From Polynucleobacter meluiroseus (GTDB lineage Bacteria > Pseudomonadota > Gammaproteobacteria > Burkholderiales > Burkholderiaceae): a stretch of DNA of 7,049 nucleotides. Below, piece by piece: positions 1 to 6,501 of the stretch. The notes below the pieces were generated by a model. The model ran no database searches. It was not told the DNA's origin and was given only the letters and a program-made list of their open reading frames with translations. The position numbers and the translations under genes were made by a program. Positions within the stretch are counted from its first letter, which is position 1, and each line of letters begins with the position of its first letter. The DNA lies in assembly GCA_945867755.1 (NCBI GenBank), contig CAMBJN010000073.1, positions 1 through 7,049 on the forward strand, given 5' to 3'.

Positions 1-482
1 GTTCTTGGTTAGCCGCTGGCTTTACAGGTGAGAAAACTGACAACCAAAGACTGAATACTCCTGCTGCCACATCGGGCATGACTGTAGCCGCATTCAAGGA
101 TGCCCTGTTGGCCTCCGATCTTCTTCAGAACCTATCAAGTAAAAAATTCGTGGTCCTGGATGCGCGCTCATCCGATCGTTTTCGTGGAGAGAATGAAACG
201 CTTGATCCTGTTGGCGGACACATCCCCGGTGCAATCAACCGTTTCTTCAAAAATAACTTGGATGCCAATGGTCAATTCAAGTCGGCTGATGTCTTGGCAA
301 AAGAGTTCAAGGATTTGCTTGGTGGAACGCCGAGCGAATCAATCATTCATCAATGTGGCTCAGGTATCACCGCTTGCCACAATATGTTTGCAATGGAATT
401 GGCCGGCATGAACTCATCAATGATTTATCCAGGGAGCTGGAGCGAGTGGTGTGCAGATCCTGCTCGCCCCATCGAAAAGTAA
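1..482 (+). CDS. Sulfurtransferase, 3-mercaptopyruvate type (SseA-like), 5' partial
   Basis: This is the C-terminal part of a tandem-rhodanese sulfurtransferase, which moves sulfur from 3-mercaptopyruvate or thiosulfate to a thiophilic acceptor through a cysteine persulfide, normally in the cytoplasm. The frame is open to the left edge (first whole codon at base 3), so the ATG at 78 is an internal Met and not the start. The upstream residues (WLAAGF, then a Thr/Asn/Pro-rich linker) look like the end of the inactive first rhodanese domain. The visible second domain shows VLDARSSDRFRG, then GGHIPGAIN, and the active-site loop CGSGITAC, whose first Cys (codon 354-356) is the nucleophile. A CGSG(V/I)TA loop is typical of mercaptopyruvate sulfurtransferases, while classical rhodanese has CRKGVTA. 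It ends normally with PGSWSEWC and a short tail, stop at 480-482. About 159 residues are visible; the family is about 280-290 long. The next gene converges on it. Confidence 0.9.
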   Translation, partial: SWLAAGFTGEKTDNQRLNTPAATSGMTVAAFKDALLASDLLQNLSSKKFVVLDARSSDRFRGENETLDPVGGHIPGAINRFFKNNLDANGQFKSADVLAKEFKDLLGGTPSESIIHQCGSGITACHNMFAMELAGMNSSMIYPGSWSEWCADPARPIEK

Positions 483-486
483 ATTG

Positions 487-514
487 ATTAAGTACTGGGA
501 ATAAGAGTCTTAAT
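487..514. terminator. Possible weak bidirectional terminator hairpin
   Basis: ATTAAG (487-492) pairs with CTTAAT (509-514), and ACT (494-496) pairs with AGT (506-508), giving a nine-pair stem with one bulged T and a nine-base loop. It lies between the two convergent stop codons and overlaps the stop of the minus-strand gene. The stem is AT-rich and neither side has a clean U tract, so a terminator role is only suggested by position. Confidence 0.3.
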
Positions 515-1298
515 GACTGTGGTCTAAGTGGCTAAGCTCTGAAATAAACAACACCAAAACCACGCCAAGAATAATCAAAAAGATTTGCTCAAGTGATTCT
601 TTGAGCTTTGGTCGTCTGTGCATCTGTGGCATCAAATCACTCACAGCAATGTAAATGAAACTACTAGAAGCCAAGACGATGACATATGGAATCAAGGCTT
701 GCGCACTGTCTAAAAAGAAATACCCAATCACGCCGCCAATCACCGCCATCATGCTGGAAATGAAGTTATAGAGCAAAGCTTTTGCTTTGCTAAAACCGGC
801 ATTCAATAAAATAATGAAGTCACCAATCTCCTGGGGTATCTCATGCAAGACAATCGCCACCGCAGTCAAAACTCCAATTTGCGGATCAACCAAAAATGCT
901 GCTGCAATCAAAATGCCATCGGCGAAATTGTGAAAACTATCGCCTAATAAAATAACCCAACCACTCTTACCAGCAGACTCAGCATCATGACCATGATGGT
1001 GCCCATGGCCATCGTGCTCATGATGATGACTATGCCTTAACAGTGCAGCCTTTTCCAAAATAAAGAAGCCCAATAATCCTGCGAGCAATGTAATAAACAA
1101 AGAAGAAACGTCAGCACCAGGAGTCATAAAGGCTTCTGGCAAAGAATGTAATAAAGCGGTTGCCAATAAAACACCAACCGACAAACTCACCATCCTATTG
1201 ACCATCTTTGAAAGAATAGTCAAAGTTAGGCTTGCTGCAGCAGCAATGCTCAACACCCCAGCCACCGTGGTGGTCAGGACGATCCAAAACAATGTCAT
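510..1298 (-). CDS. ZIP family divalent metal transporter
   Basis: This inner-membrane protein of 262 residues is probably a zinc (or iron/manganese) importer of the ZIP family. About eight hydrophobic segments are visible. The two signature helices are clear: DSFHNFADG (residues 120-128; metal-binding H123, N124, D127) and LHEIPQEIGDF (151-161; H152, E153, E157). The HEIPxEIGD form is like the LIV-1/KE4 branch rather than ZupT. Between TM3 and TM4, residues 89-104 hold ten histidines in sixteen positions, the variable His-rich loop expected to bind metal in the cytoplasm; the C-terminus also ends His-rich (HLDHSH). The ATG overlaps the stop of the upstream hydrolase gene by four bases, so translation is probably coupled. 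A good ribosome site lies just upstream. No Zur- or Fur-like operator was recognised. Metal specificity cannot be read from sequence. Confidence 0.92.
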   Translation of the reverse strand: MTLFWIVLTTTVAGVLSIAAAASLTLTILSKMVNRMVSLSVGVLLATALLHSLPEAFMTPGADVSSLFITLLAGLLGFFILEKAALLRHSHHHEHDGHGHHHGHDAESAGKSGWVILLGDSFHNFADGILIAAAFLVDPQIGVLTAVAIVLHEIPQEIGDFIILLNAGFSKAKALLYNFISSMMAVIGGVIGYFFLDSAQALIPYVIVLASSSFIYIAVSDLMPQMHRRPKLKESLEQIFLIILGVVLVLFISELSHLDHSH

Positions 1299-2200
1299 AC
1301 AACCCCTTGTTGCTTAAACCAAGCTAAGCACTTATCCCAACCATCTTTTGCTGGGCCTTCACGATACGTGGCGCGGTAATCAGCATGGAAAGCATGCGGT
1401 GCATCTGGATAAACTTCAAAACGAGATGTTTGCGCAGCTTTATTGGTTTTTGCTGCGGCCAAAGCCTGCTTCATTTGATCAACACTCTCAAGAGAAATAC
1501 CCGTGTCAGCGCCACCATACAAACCAAGAACCGGTGCCTTCATTTGCGCTGCAAGATCTACTGGGTGCAATGGGTTATTCGGAGTTTTATCTCCAATCAC
1601 TCGACCATACCAAGCAACGCCTGCACGCATTTGCGGAATTTGTGCACAGGCTAACCATGTGATGCGGCCACCCCAACAAAAACCAGTGATGCCCACTCGT
1701 TTCACATCACCACCGTTTTTACCAGCCCAATCGATGCCAGCCTGCACATCTGCCATCACTTGCTCGTCTGGTGTTTTACCAACAATCTCTTTCAAGATTT
1801 CTGCCATGGTGCCTAAAGTATTAGGGTCGCCTGCTCTTACAAAGAATTCTGGGGCAATCGCCAAATAACCCATCTTCGCAAATCTTCTTGCCACATCAGC
1901 AATGTATTCGTGAACGCCAAAAATTTCACTGACCACAAAAACCACAGGCAAACCATTTTTAGGGGTCTTCTTTGGTCTGGCTACATAGGCAGGAACATCA
2001 AACCCCTTGGAAGAAAACGTCACTTCTTGTGCATCAATACCATCAAAGTTTGTTTGAATGGCTTGCGCTAGAACTGGTTCAGCGGCGGCAACATATCCCA
2101 AACCAACCGTTGCAACAGCGCCAGTCTTTAAAAAACTGCGGCGATCCGTGCCAGTGCTATTTAATAGTGACTCTGCTTCTTTGATTAAATTCTTATCCAC
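1295..2200 (-). CDS. Dienelactone hydrolase family protein with Tat signal
   Basis: This 301-residue alpha/beta hydrolase belongs to the dienelactone hydrolase family (COG0412), which opens lactone or ester bonds with a Cys-Asp-His triad. The nucleophile is C175 in GFCWGGR, the likely acid is D232 in GGAD, and the His is H269 in PHAFHADYR; SEIFGVHEYIADVARR (91-106) is the usual conserved segment near the oxyanion side. The first ~47 residues are a twin-arginine signal: DRRSFLK (R20, R21), a hydrophobic stretch 26-40, and a possible cleavage after VLA (43-45). It is therefore probably exported folded to the periplasm, unlike the cytoplasmic chlorocatechol-pathway enzymes. No catechol genes are nearby, so the substrate is unknown. 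The start is GTG at 2200-2198, chosen because AAGGAG precedes it at six bases; the ATG five bases upstream is out of frame. It follows polA by 41 bases and overlaps the ZIP gene by four. Confidence 0.92.
   Translation of the reverse strand: MDKNLIKEAESLLNSTGTDRRSFLKTGAVATVGLGYVAAAEPVLAQAIQTNFDGIDAQEVTFSSKGFDVPAYVARPKKTPKNGLPVVFVVSEIFGVHEYIADVARRFAKMGYLAIAPEFFVRAGDPNTLGTMAEILKEIVGKTPDEQVMADVQAGIDWAGKNGGDVKRVGITGFCWGGRITWLACAQIPQMRAGVAWYGRVIGDKTPNNPLHPVDLAAQMKAPVLGLYGGADTGISLESVDQMKQALAAAKTNKAAQTSRFEVYPDAPHAFHADYRATYREGPAKDGWDKCLAWFKQQGVV
1303..1308 (-). promoter_or_regulatory. Ribosome binding site of the ZIP gene, inside the hydrolase 3' end
   Basis: On the minus strand AAGGGG lies four bases before the ATG at 1298-1296, five of six matches to AAGGAG. 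It supports this ATG as the start and suggests reinitiation at the ATGA junction. Confidence 0.6.
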
Positions 2201-2206
2201 AACATT

Positions 2207-2212
2207 CTCCTT
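2207..2212 (-). promoter_or_regulatory. Strong Shine-Dalgarno deciding a GTG start
   Basis: AAGGAG on the minus strand, six bases before GTG at 2200-2198. This is the best ribosome site in the window and fixes the rare start codon of the hydrolase gene. Confidence 0.75.
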
Positions 2213-2217
2213 TTAGG

Positions 2218-2240
2218 CATTGTTTTCTTGCCATTGTTTT
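2218..2240. repeat. Nine-base direct repeat in the polA-hydrolase gap
   Basis: CATTGTTTT occurs at 2218-2226 and again at 2232-2240, a 14-base period, in the 41-base non-coding gap after the polA stop and before the hydrolase ribosome site. The short arms GGCA (2216-2219) and TGCC (2229-2232) also allow a four-pair hairpin. It may be an operator or chance. Confidence 0.4.
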
Positions 2241-2241
2241 A

Positions 2242-5055
2242 TTAATGGGCTTCTTCCCAATTTGAACCAACTCCAACCTCAACCAATAACGGCACCTTCA
2301 ATGATGCAACACCTGTCATCAGTTTTGGTAAGTTTTCTTTCACCAACTCAAGCTCAGACTCAGGCACCTCAAGCACCAATTCATCATGGACTTGCAAAAG
2401 CATACGTGTTTGCATGTGATTTTGCTCTATCCAATCCTGAACCGCAATCATTGCTAACTTAATTAAATCTGCGGCAGTGCCTTGCATTGGGGCATTAATG
2501 GCCGCTCTTTCTGCGCCCTGGCGACGCATACCATTCGCGCTTCTGATTTCAGGCAACCATAAACGACGCCCAAAAACAGTTTCCACATAACCCATTTCCT
2601 TCGCACGAACCCTGGTGTTGGCCATGTAATCAGCCACACCTGGATACCTTGCAAAATAAGTATCGATGTATTGCTGTGCAGCTGAACGTTCGATACCCAG
2701 ATTACCTGCCAAACCAAAAGCACTCATGCCATAGATCAAACCAACATTAATCACCTTGGCATAACGTCTTTGCTCAGAACTAACTTGGTCAAGCGCAATA
2801 TGGAACATTTCAGCAGCAGTGGCCTTGTGAATATCCTCACCTGCTGCAAAAGCTTTTAATAAGCTCTCGTCTTCGGCAATGTGAGCCATGATGCGCAATT
2901 CAATTTGAGAATAATCGGCCGAAACCATGACCGATCCAGGTTTAGGAATAAAAGCCTCACGAATCTTTCTACCCTCTTCTGTTCGCACGGGAATATTTTG
3001 CAAATTTGGATCACTCGAAGCCAAGCGCCCAGTCACAGCAATCGCCTGAGAGTAGTTCGTGTGAACTCTGCCAGTTTTAGGATTGACCATTCTTGGTAAT
3101 TTTTCGATATAAGTTGATTGCAACTTGGCCAAGCTTCTGTAGTCCAAGATTCTGGAGGGTAAGGGATAGTTTTCCGCCAACTTTTGCAACACCTCTTCAT
3201 CTGTGGATGGCGCGCCAGAGGGTGTTTTTTTAACGACGGGCAATTTAAGTTTGCCAAATAATATTTCTGCGATCTGCTTAGGCGACTGGATATTGAAAGG
3301 CTGGCCAGCTAATTCATGAATTTGCTTTTCTAATTCGAGTAAACGTTGCCCAACGATTTGCCCTTGAGCAGCTAATTTAACGCTGTCAATCAAAATGCCG
3401 TTGCGCTCCATCACAGCAAGTGCCAGCATGGCAGGCATTTCAATATGGCGATAAATGTGCAGTAATTTTTCATCGGCCTCGATGGCCGAATACATGGCGT
3501 GATGAAGTCTTAAGGTGATATCAGCATCTTCAGCGGCGTATTGTGTGGCAGTTTCAAGATTCACTTGATCAAAGGTGATTTGATGCACACCTTTGCCACA
3601 AACCTCTGCAAAAGCAATGGTTTTCTCACCCAAATGACGCATCGCCAAACTGTCCATGTCATGACTTCTGTGAGACTCTAAAACATAAGATTGCAAGAGC
3701 GTGTCATGCTGAATGCCTCCCAGCTTGATGCCACAACCATCAAAAATATGAATGTCATATTTAAGATTTTGACCAAGCTTGGCATGCTCATGACTCTCTA
3801 ACCATGGCTTGAGCTTTTCAAGCACTGATTTTTTATCCAATTGGTCTTCATTGGTGCTGTGCGCCAAAGGAATGTAACAAGCTTCGCCAGGTGAAATAGC
3901 CAAGGAAATACCTACGAGATCAACTCTTAATGCATCAAGGCCTGTTGTTTCAGTATCAACACAAGTTAAGGTAGCTGAATTGATTTTCTTTAACCAACGC
4001 TCTAATTCAGCTTCGGTGGTCACACATGAATAATGACGCTCGATTTTTTCAGTGGGTAGCAGAGCCACAAAGCCTAATAGGTCACCGCTTGATAATTCTT
4101 TTGCGTCCGTTGTTTTTGCTGCTGATCCCGATACATCTACCCCTAGCTCTGATCTTGATTGAGCTGGTATTTGAATTGATGAACCTGAATTGGATCCACG
4201 ATCTAAATCTCTTAGCAAAGATTTAAATCCAAATTGTGTGAACAGCTCTTTGAGGGTTTCTTTATCCTCTGACTTTGCATGTAGCTCATGCAAACCAATC
4301 AAATGCTCGTTGAGATCACAATCAATTTTGACCGTGACCAATTCTCTGGCTTTTGGCAACCAATCGAGACTGGCACGTAAATTCTCGCCAACCACTCCCT
4401 TCACCTCAGCAGAGCGTTTCATCAACTCATCCAAAGTGCCAAATTCATTCAACCACTTCACCGCAGTTTTAGGTCCTGCCTTAGGCACTCCGGGAACGTT
4501 GTCCACGCTATCGCCCATGATGGATAGGTAGTCCACAATTCTTTCGGGTGGAACGCCAAATTTGCTTAATACGCCAGCATTATCTAAACGCTCTTCTGTC
4601 ATGGTGTTGATCAAGCTAATGCCTGGCTCAACTAATTGAGCTAAATCTTTATCGCCTGTAGAAATAAGAACATTCCAATTAGCTGCCTTGGCTTGCTTAG
4701 CCAAAGTTCCGATCACGTCATCGGCTTCGATGCCTGGCACAACTAATACAGGCCAGCCCATGGCGCGCACCACCTGATGAATTGCTTCAATCTGCAAAAC
4801 CAAGTCTTCTGGCATGGATGAACGATTGGCTTTGTACTCTGGGTACATCTCGTCGCGGAATGTTTTTCCTTTGGCATCAAAGACGCAAGCGATGTGATCC
4901 GCGTCTAACTCAGTTCTTGCGCGCCTCATCATATTGACCATGCCTTGAATCGCGCCGGTTGGAAAACCTTGCGCATTGCGCAAATCTGGCATGGCATGAA
5001 AGGCACGGTAAAGGTAGCTAGAACCGTCAACTAGCAAAAGGCGATGTGTAGACAT
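2242..5055 (-). CDS. polA: DNA polymerase I
   Basis: This 937-residue enzyme removes RNA primers and fills gaps in lagging-strand synthesis and excision repair. All three domains are present. The 5' nuclease (about 1-290) has LLVDGSSYLYRAFHA, CVFDAKGKTFR, EADD, TGDKD and GDSVDNVPG. The 3'-5' proofreading domain keeps D367/E369 (DTETTGLD), N430/D434 (NLKYD) and Y506/D510 (YAAED). The polymerase domain has motif A DYSQIELR (D714), O-helix RRYAKVINVGLIYG, and motif C VHDELVLEV (D891, E892). Oddly, residue 771 in the O-helix is Val where E. coli has F762. I chose the Met at 5055-5053 (MSTHRLLLVDG), which matches the family N-terminus; an in-frame Met at 5079 would add eight unusual residues and overlap the divergent gene. 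No real Shine-Dalgarno is seen, only GTGGG touching the ATG. It is the first gene of the minus-strand block. Confidence 0.97.
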   Translation of the reverse strand: MSTHRLLLVDGSSYLYRAFHAMPDLRNAQGFPTGAIQGMVNMMRRARTELDADHIACVFDAKGKTFRDEMYPEYKANRSSMPEDLVLQIEAIHQVVRAMGWPVLVVPGIEADDVIGTLAKQAKAANWNVLISTGDKDLAQLVEPGISLINTMTEERLDNAGVLSKFGVPPERIVDYLSIMGDSVDNVPGVPKAGPKTAVKWLNEFGTLDELMKRSAEVKGVVGENLRASLDWLPKARELVTVKIDCDLNEHLIGLHELHAKSEDKETLKELFTQFGFKSLLRDLDRGSNSGSSIQIPAQSRSELGVDVSGSAAKTTDAKELSSGDLLGFVALLPTEKIERHYSCVTTEAELERWLKKINSATLTCVDTETTGLDALRVDLVGISLAISPGEACYIPLAHSTNEDQLDKKSVLEKLKPWLESHEHAKLGQNLKYDIHIFDGCGIKLGGIQHDTLLQSYVLESHRSHDMDSLAMRHLGEKTIAFAEVCGKGVHQITFDQVNLETATQYAAEDADITLRLHHAMYSAIEADEKLLHIYRHIEMPAMLALAVMERNGILIDSVKLAAQGQIVGQRLLELEKQIHELAGQPFNIQSPKQIAEILFGKLKLPVVKKTPSGAPSTDEEVLQKLAENYPLPSRILDYRSLAKLQSTYIEKLPRMVNPKTGRVHTNYSQAIAVTGRLASSDPNLQNIPVRTEEGRKIREAFIPKPGSVMVSADYSQIELRIMAHIAEDESLLKAFAAGEDIHKATAAEMFHIALDQVSSEQRRYAKVINVGLIYGMSAFGLAGNLGIERSAAQQYIDTYFARYPGVADYMANTRVRAKEMGYVETVFGRRLWLPEIRSANGMRRQGAERAAINAPMQGTAADLIKLAMIAVQDWIEQNHMQTRMLLQVHDELVLEVPESELELVKENLPKLMTGVASLKVPLLVEVGVGSNWEEAH
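4200..4229. repeat. Inverted repeat with 11-base arms inside polA
   Basis: GATCTAAATCT (4200-4210) and AGATTTAAATC (4219-4229) are inverted copies with one mismatch, separated by eight bases. In the polA message the mismatch becomes a G-U pair, so an 11-pair stem can form. It covers codons 276-285, near the boundary between the 5' nuclease domain and the linker to the Klenow part. It may be chance from AT-rich codons. Confidence 0.4.
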
Positions 5056-5061
5056 CCCACA

Positions 5062-5071
5062 ATCGTACAAT
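5062..5071. promoter_or_regulatory. Candidate overlapping divergent -10 elements
   Basis: On the plus strand TACAAT (5066-5071, five of six to TATAAT) ends six bases before the ATG at 5078. On the minus strand TACGAT (5067-5062, four of six) ends six bases before the polA ATG at 5055. The -35 regions are poor: TCGAAG, three of six at 17 bases, for polA, and nothing convincing for the other direction. No Shine-Dalgarno precedes either start. Confidence 0.25.
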
Positions 5072-5077
5072 TGATGC

Positions 5078-5488
5078 ATGATGACTTCGACTTTTTCTCA
5101 AATGAACACCTCAAAAAACACGCCTTTTAAGCTTGTTTTAAATGGCTTTATCACCACATTATTCCTTGTATCTCAAGGACTTATGGCTCAGAGCTCGCAG
5201 GGTTTGAGTGCGGAAGAATTGCAAAGAATCAATCAGCAGCCCATCGCCCCGAAAATCAAAAATAATGCTGAAACTGGCAAATCGGCTGAAAAAAAGCCTA
5301 CTTTTCAGCATCAGGAGGCAGATGGGACGACTATCAGGGAATACAAAGAGGGTGGCAAAGCAACGGAAATAGTTGTTGAAAGCTCCATGGGAACACGCTA
5401 TGAACTGAGCACCCCTGATGATGCAGCATCACCCAAAATCAGAGATCAAAACGTCAATCGTGTGCCAACCATTCGAATGCCCTTTTAA
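5078..5488 (+). CDS. DUF2782 domain protein, exported, function unknown
   Basis: This small protein (136 residues from the ATG at 5078) has a signal peptide: lysines at 13 and 18, a hydrophobic core 19-36 and likely cleavage near LMAQ (35-38). A Lys/Gln/Pro-rich stretch follows, then a short conserved region at about 75-110 (TTIREYKEGGKATEIVVES...TRYEL) that fits the DUF2782 pattern of an acidic REY/EEY segment followed by a beta-strand pair. No catalytic residues or cysteines are visible, so it is probably a periplasmic or envelope structural or accessory protein. The start is uncertain: ATGs at 5078, 5081 and 5102 all lack a Shine-Dalgarno. The one at 5102 (MNTSKNTPFK) gives a more typical short signal-peptide N-region; 5078 fits a possible leaderless message. 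It ends five bases before thrB, so the two are almost certainly co-transcribed. The family name is by recall of pattern and context. Confidence 0.82.
   Translation: MMTSTFSQMNTSKNTPFKLVLNGFITTLFLVSQGLMAQSSQGLSAEELQRINQQPIAPKIKNNAETGKSAEKKPTFQHQEADGTTIREYKEGGKATEIVVESSMGTRYELSTPDDAASPKIRDQNVNRVPTIRMPF
5285..5309. repeat. Perfect 8-base inverted repeat inside the DUF2782 gene
   Basis: GCTGAAAA (5285-5292) and TTTTCAGC (5302-5309) form a perfect eight-pair stem with a nine-base loop. It lies in the codons of the low-complexity Lys-rich part after the signal peptide. There is no U tract after it on the plus strand, so it does not look like a terminator. Confidence 0.4.
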
Positions 5489-5493
5489 TATTT

Positions 5494-6501
5494 ATGGCGG
5501 TCTTTACATCAGTCACTCTCGATGAAGTCAATGCTTGGTTACAACAGAACTACCAAGTAGGAACTGCTTTAGAAATAAAAGACATCAGTAGCGGCATTGA
5601 GAATTCTAATTTTTTCTTGACCACTCAAATTGATGGCGTTCAAAAAGAATTTGTTTTGACTTTGTTTGAGCGCTTGTCAAAAGAGCAATTACCCTACTAT
5701 TTAGAGTTAATGGAACATCTGTCTAAAAAAGGCATTAAGGTTCCAGCCCCCATCAGAAATAAGGCACATCAAATTGTCGATGATTTAAATGGCAAGCCTG
5801 CGACCATCGTTTCAAAGCTTTCTGGAAAATCATTTTTAAATCCATCGGTGCGTCATTGCGAATTGGTCGGTGATGCTTTAGCCAAAATGCATTTGGCAGG
5901 CCTTGACTTCCAATCATCACAAGAAAATTTGCGCAGTATTGACTGGTGGAAAAACACCGTACCCTTGGTCACTCCTCATCTGAATTCAACTCAAGATCAG
6001 CTAATTCAATCAGAGCTTGCTGCACAAATAGATTTTTTTAGTAGTGCCGAATATAAATCTCTGCCTTCAGGGCCAAGTCACTGCGATTTATTCCGAGACA
6101 ATGTGTTGTTTGATGACGCATCTGGAAAAGATGAAATCGGTGGTTTTTTTGATTTTTACTTTGCCGGTAACGATAAATGGTTATTTGATTTGGCAGTCAC
6201 CATCAATGACTGGTGCATCGATTTGGCCACTGGTGAAATTGATCAAGCAAGATACGCAGGCTTGCTTGAGAAGTATCAAGCCATCAGATCTTTTGAATCT
6301 ACTGAAATTAATGTTTGGAACATGATGTTGCGTGCAGCCGCACTGCGCTTTTGGGTGTCTCGCCTTTGGGACTACCATCTTCCGCGAGAGGCAAAAATGC
6401 TGACACCACATGACCCTACTCATTTTGAGAGAATTCTTATCTCACGCCGTGAGGTAAGCTCTGACATTCCACATCACCCTGGTAAATATGCAACTAAATA
6501 A
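5494..6501 (+). CDS. thrB: Homoserine kinase
   Basis: This 335-residue cytoplasmic enzyme phosphorylates L-homoserine with ATP to give O-phospho-L-homoserine, the step before threonine synthase. It belongs to the protein-kinase-like (APH/choline kinase fold) homoserine kinases of beta- and some gammaproteobacteria, not the GHMP-type ThrB of E. coli. Visible motifs are SSGIENSNFF (32-41, nucleotide loop), FVLTLFE (53-59), the catalytic HCDLFRDN (H196, D198, N203: HxDxxxxN) and the metal-binding FDFYFAG (D220), followed by LFDLAVTINDWC. Length is close to the family norm of about 315-335. The ATG lies five bases after the DUF2782 stop and has no Shine-Dalgarno, so translation may depend on coupling. 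The 3' end overlaps the next gene by 14 bases. No threonine or methionine genes lie beside it here. Confidence 0.95.
   Translation: MAVFTSVTLDEVNAWLQQNYQVGTALEIKDISSGIENSNFFLTTQIDGVQKEFVLTLFERLSKEQLPYYLELMEHLSKKGIKVPAPIRNKAHQIVDDLNGKPATIVSKLSGKSFLNPSVRHCELVGDALAKMHLAGLDFQSSQENLRSIDWWKNTVPLVTPHLNSTQDQLIQSELAAQIDFFSSAEYKSLPSGPSHCDLFRDNVLFDDASGKDEIGGFFDFYFAGNDKWLFDLAVTINDWCIDLATGEIDQARYAGLLEKYQAIRSFESTEINVWNMMLRAAALRFWVSRLWDYHLPREAKMLTPHDPTHFERILISRREVSSDIPHHPGKYATK

Noticed and set aside
78..80. ATG at 78 as the start of a single-domain rhodanese gene
   Set aside because: The frame is open to the window edge and the upstream residues fit the end of a first rhodanese domain and a linker, so the gene continues to the left.
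985..1035. Repetitive CATGATG/CATGGCC-like sequence resembling a short tandem repeat
   Set aside because: It is explained by His/Gly/Asp codons of the metal-binding loop in the ZIP transporter and has no regular unit.
1232..1250. Palindrome of the TTGCTGCAGCAGCAA type
   Set aside because: It results from a run of alanine codons in the first helix of the ZIP protein.
1503..1868. A 121-codon plus-strand open frame opposite the hydrolase gene
   Set aside because: It lies wholly antisense to a gene with clear catalytic motifs, has no ribosome site, and its composition is that of a shadow frame.
4190..4531. A 113-codon plus-strand open frame opposite polA
   Set aside because: It is antisense to the well-conserved 5' nuclease domain and resembles no family known to me.
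5056..5079. Eight-residue N-terminal extension of PolA from an upstream in-frame ATG
   Set aside because: The added residues have no counterpart in the family, the start has no ribosome site, and it would overlap the divergent gene. The Met at 5055 gives the usual N-terminus.
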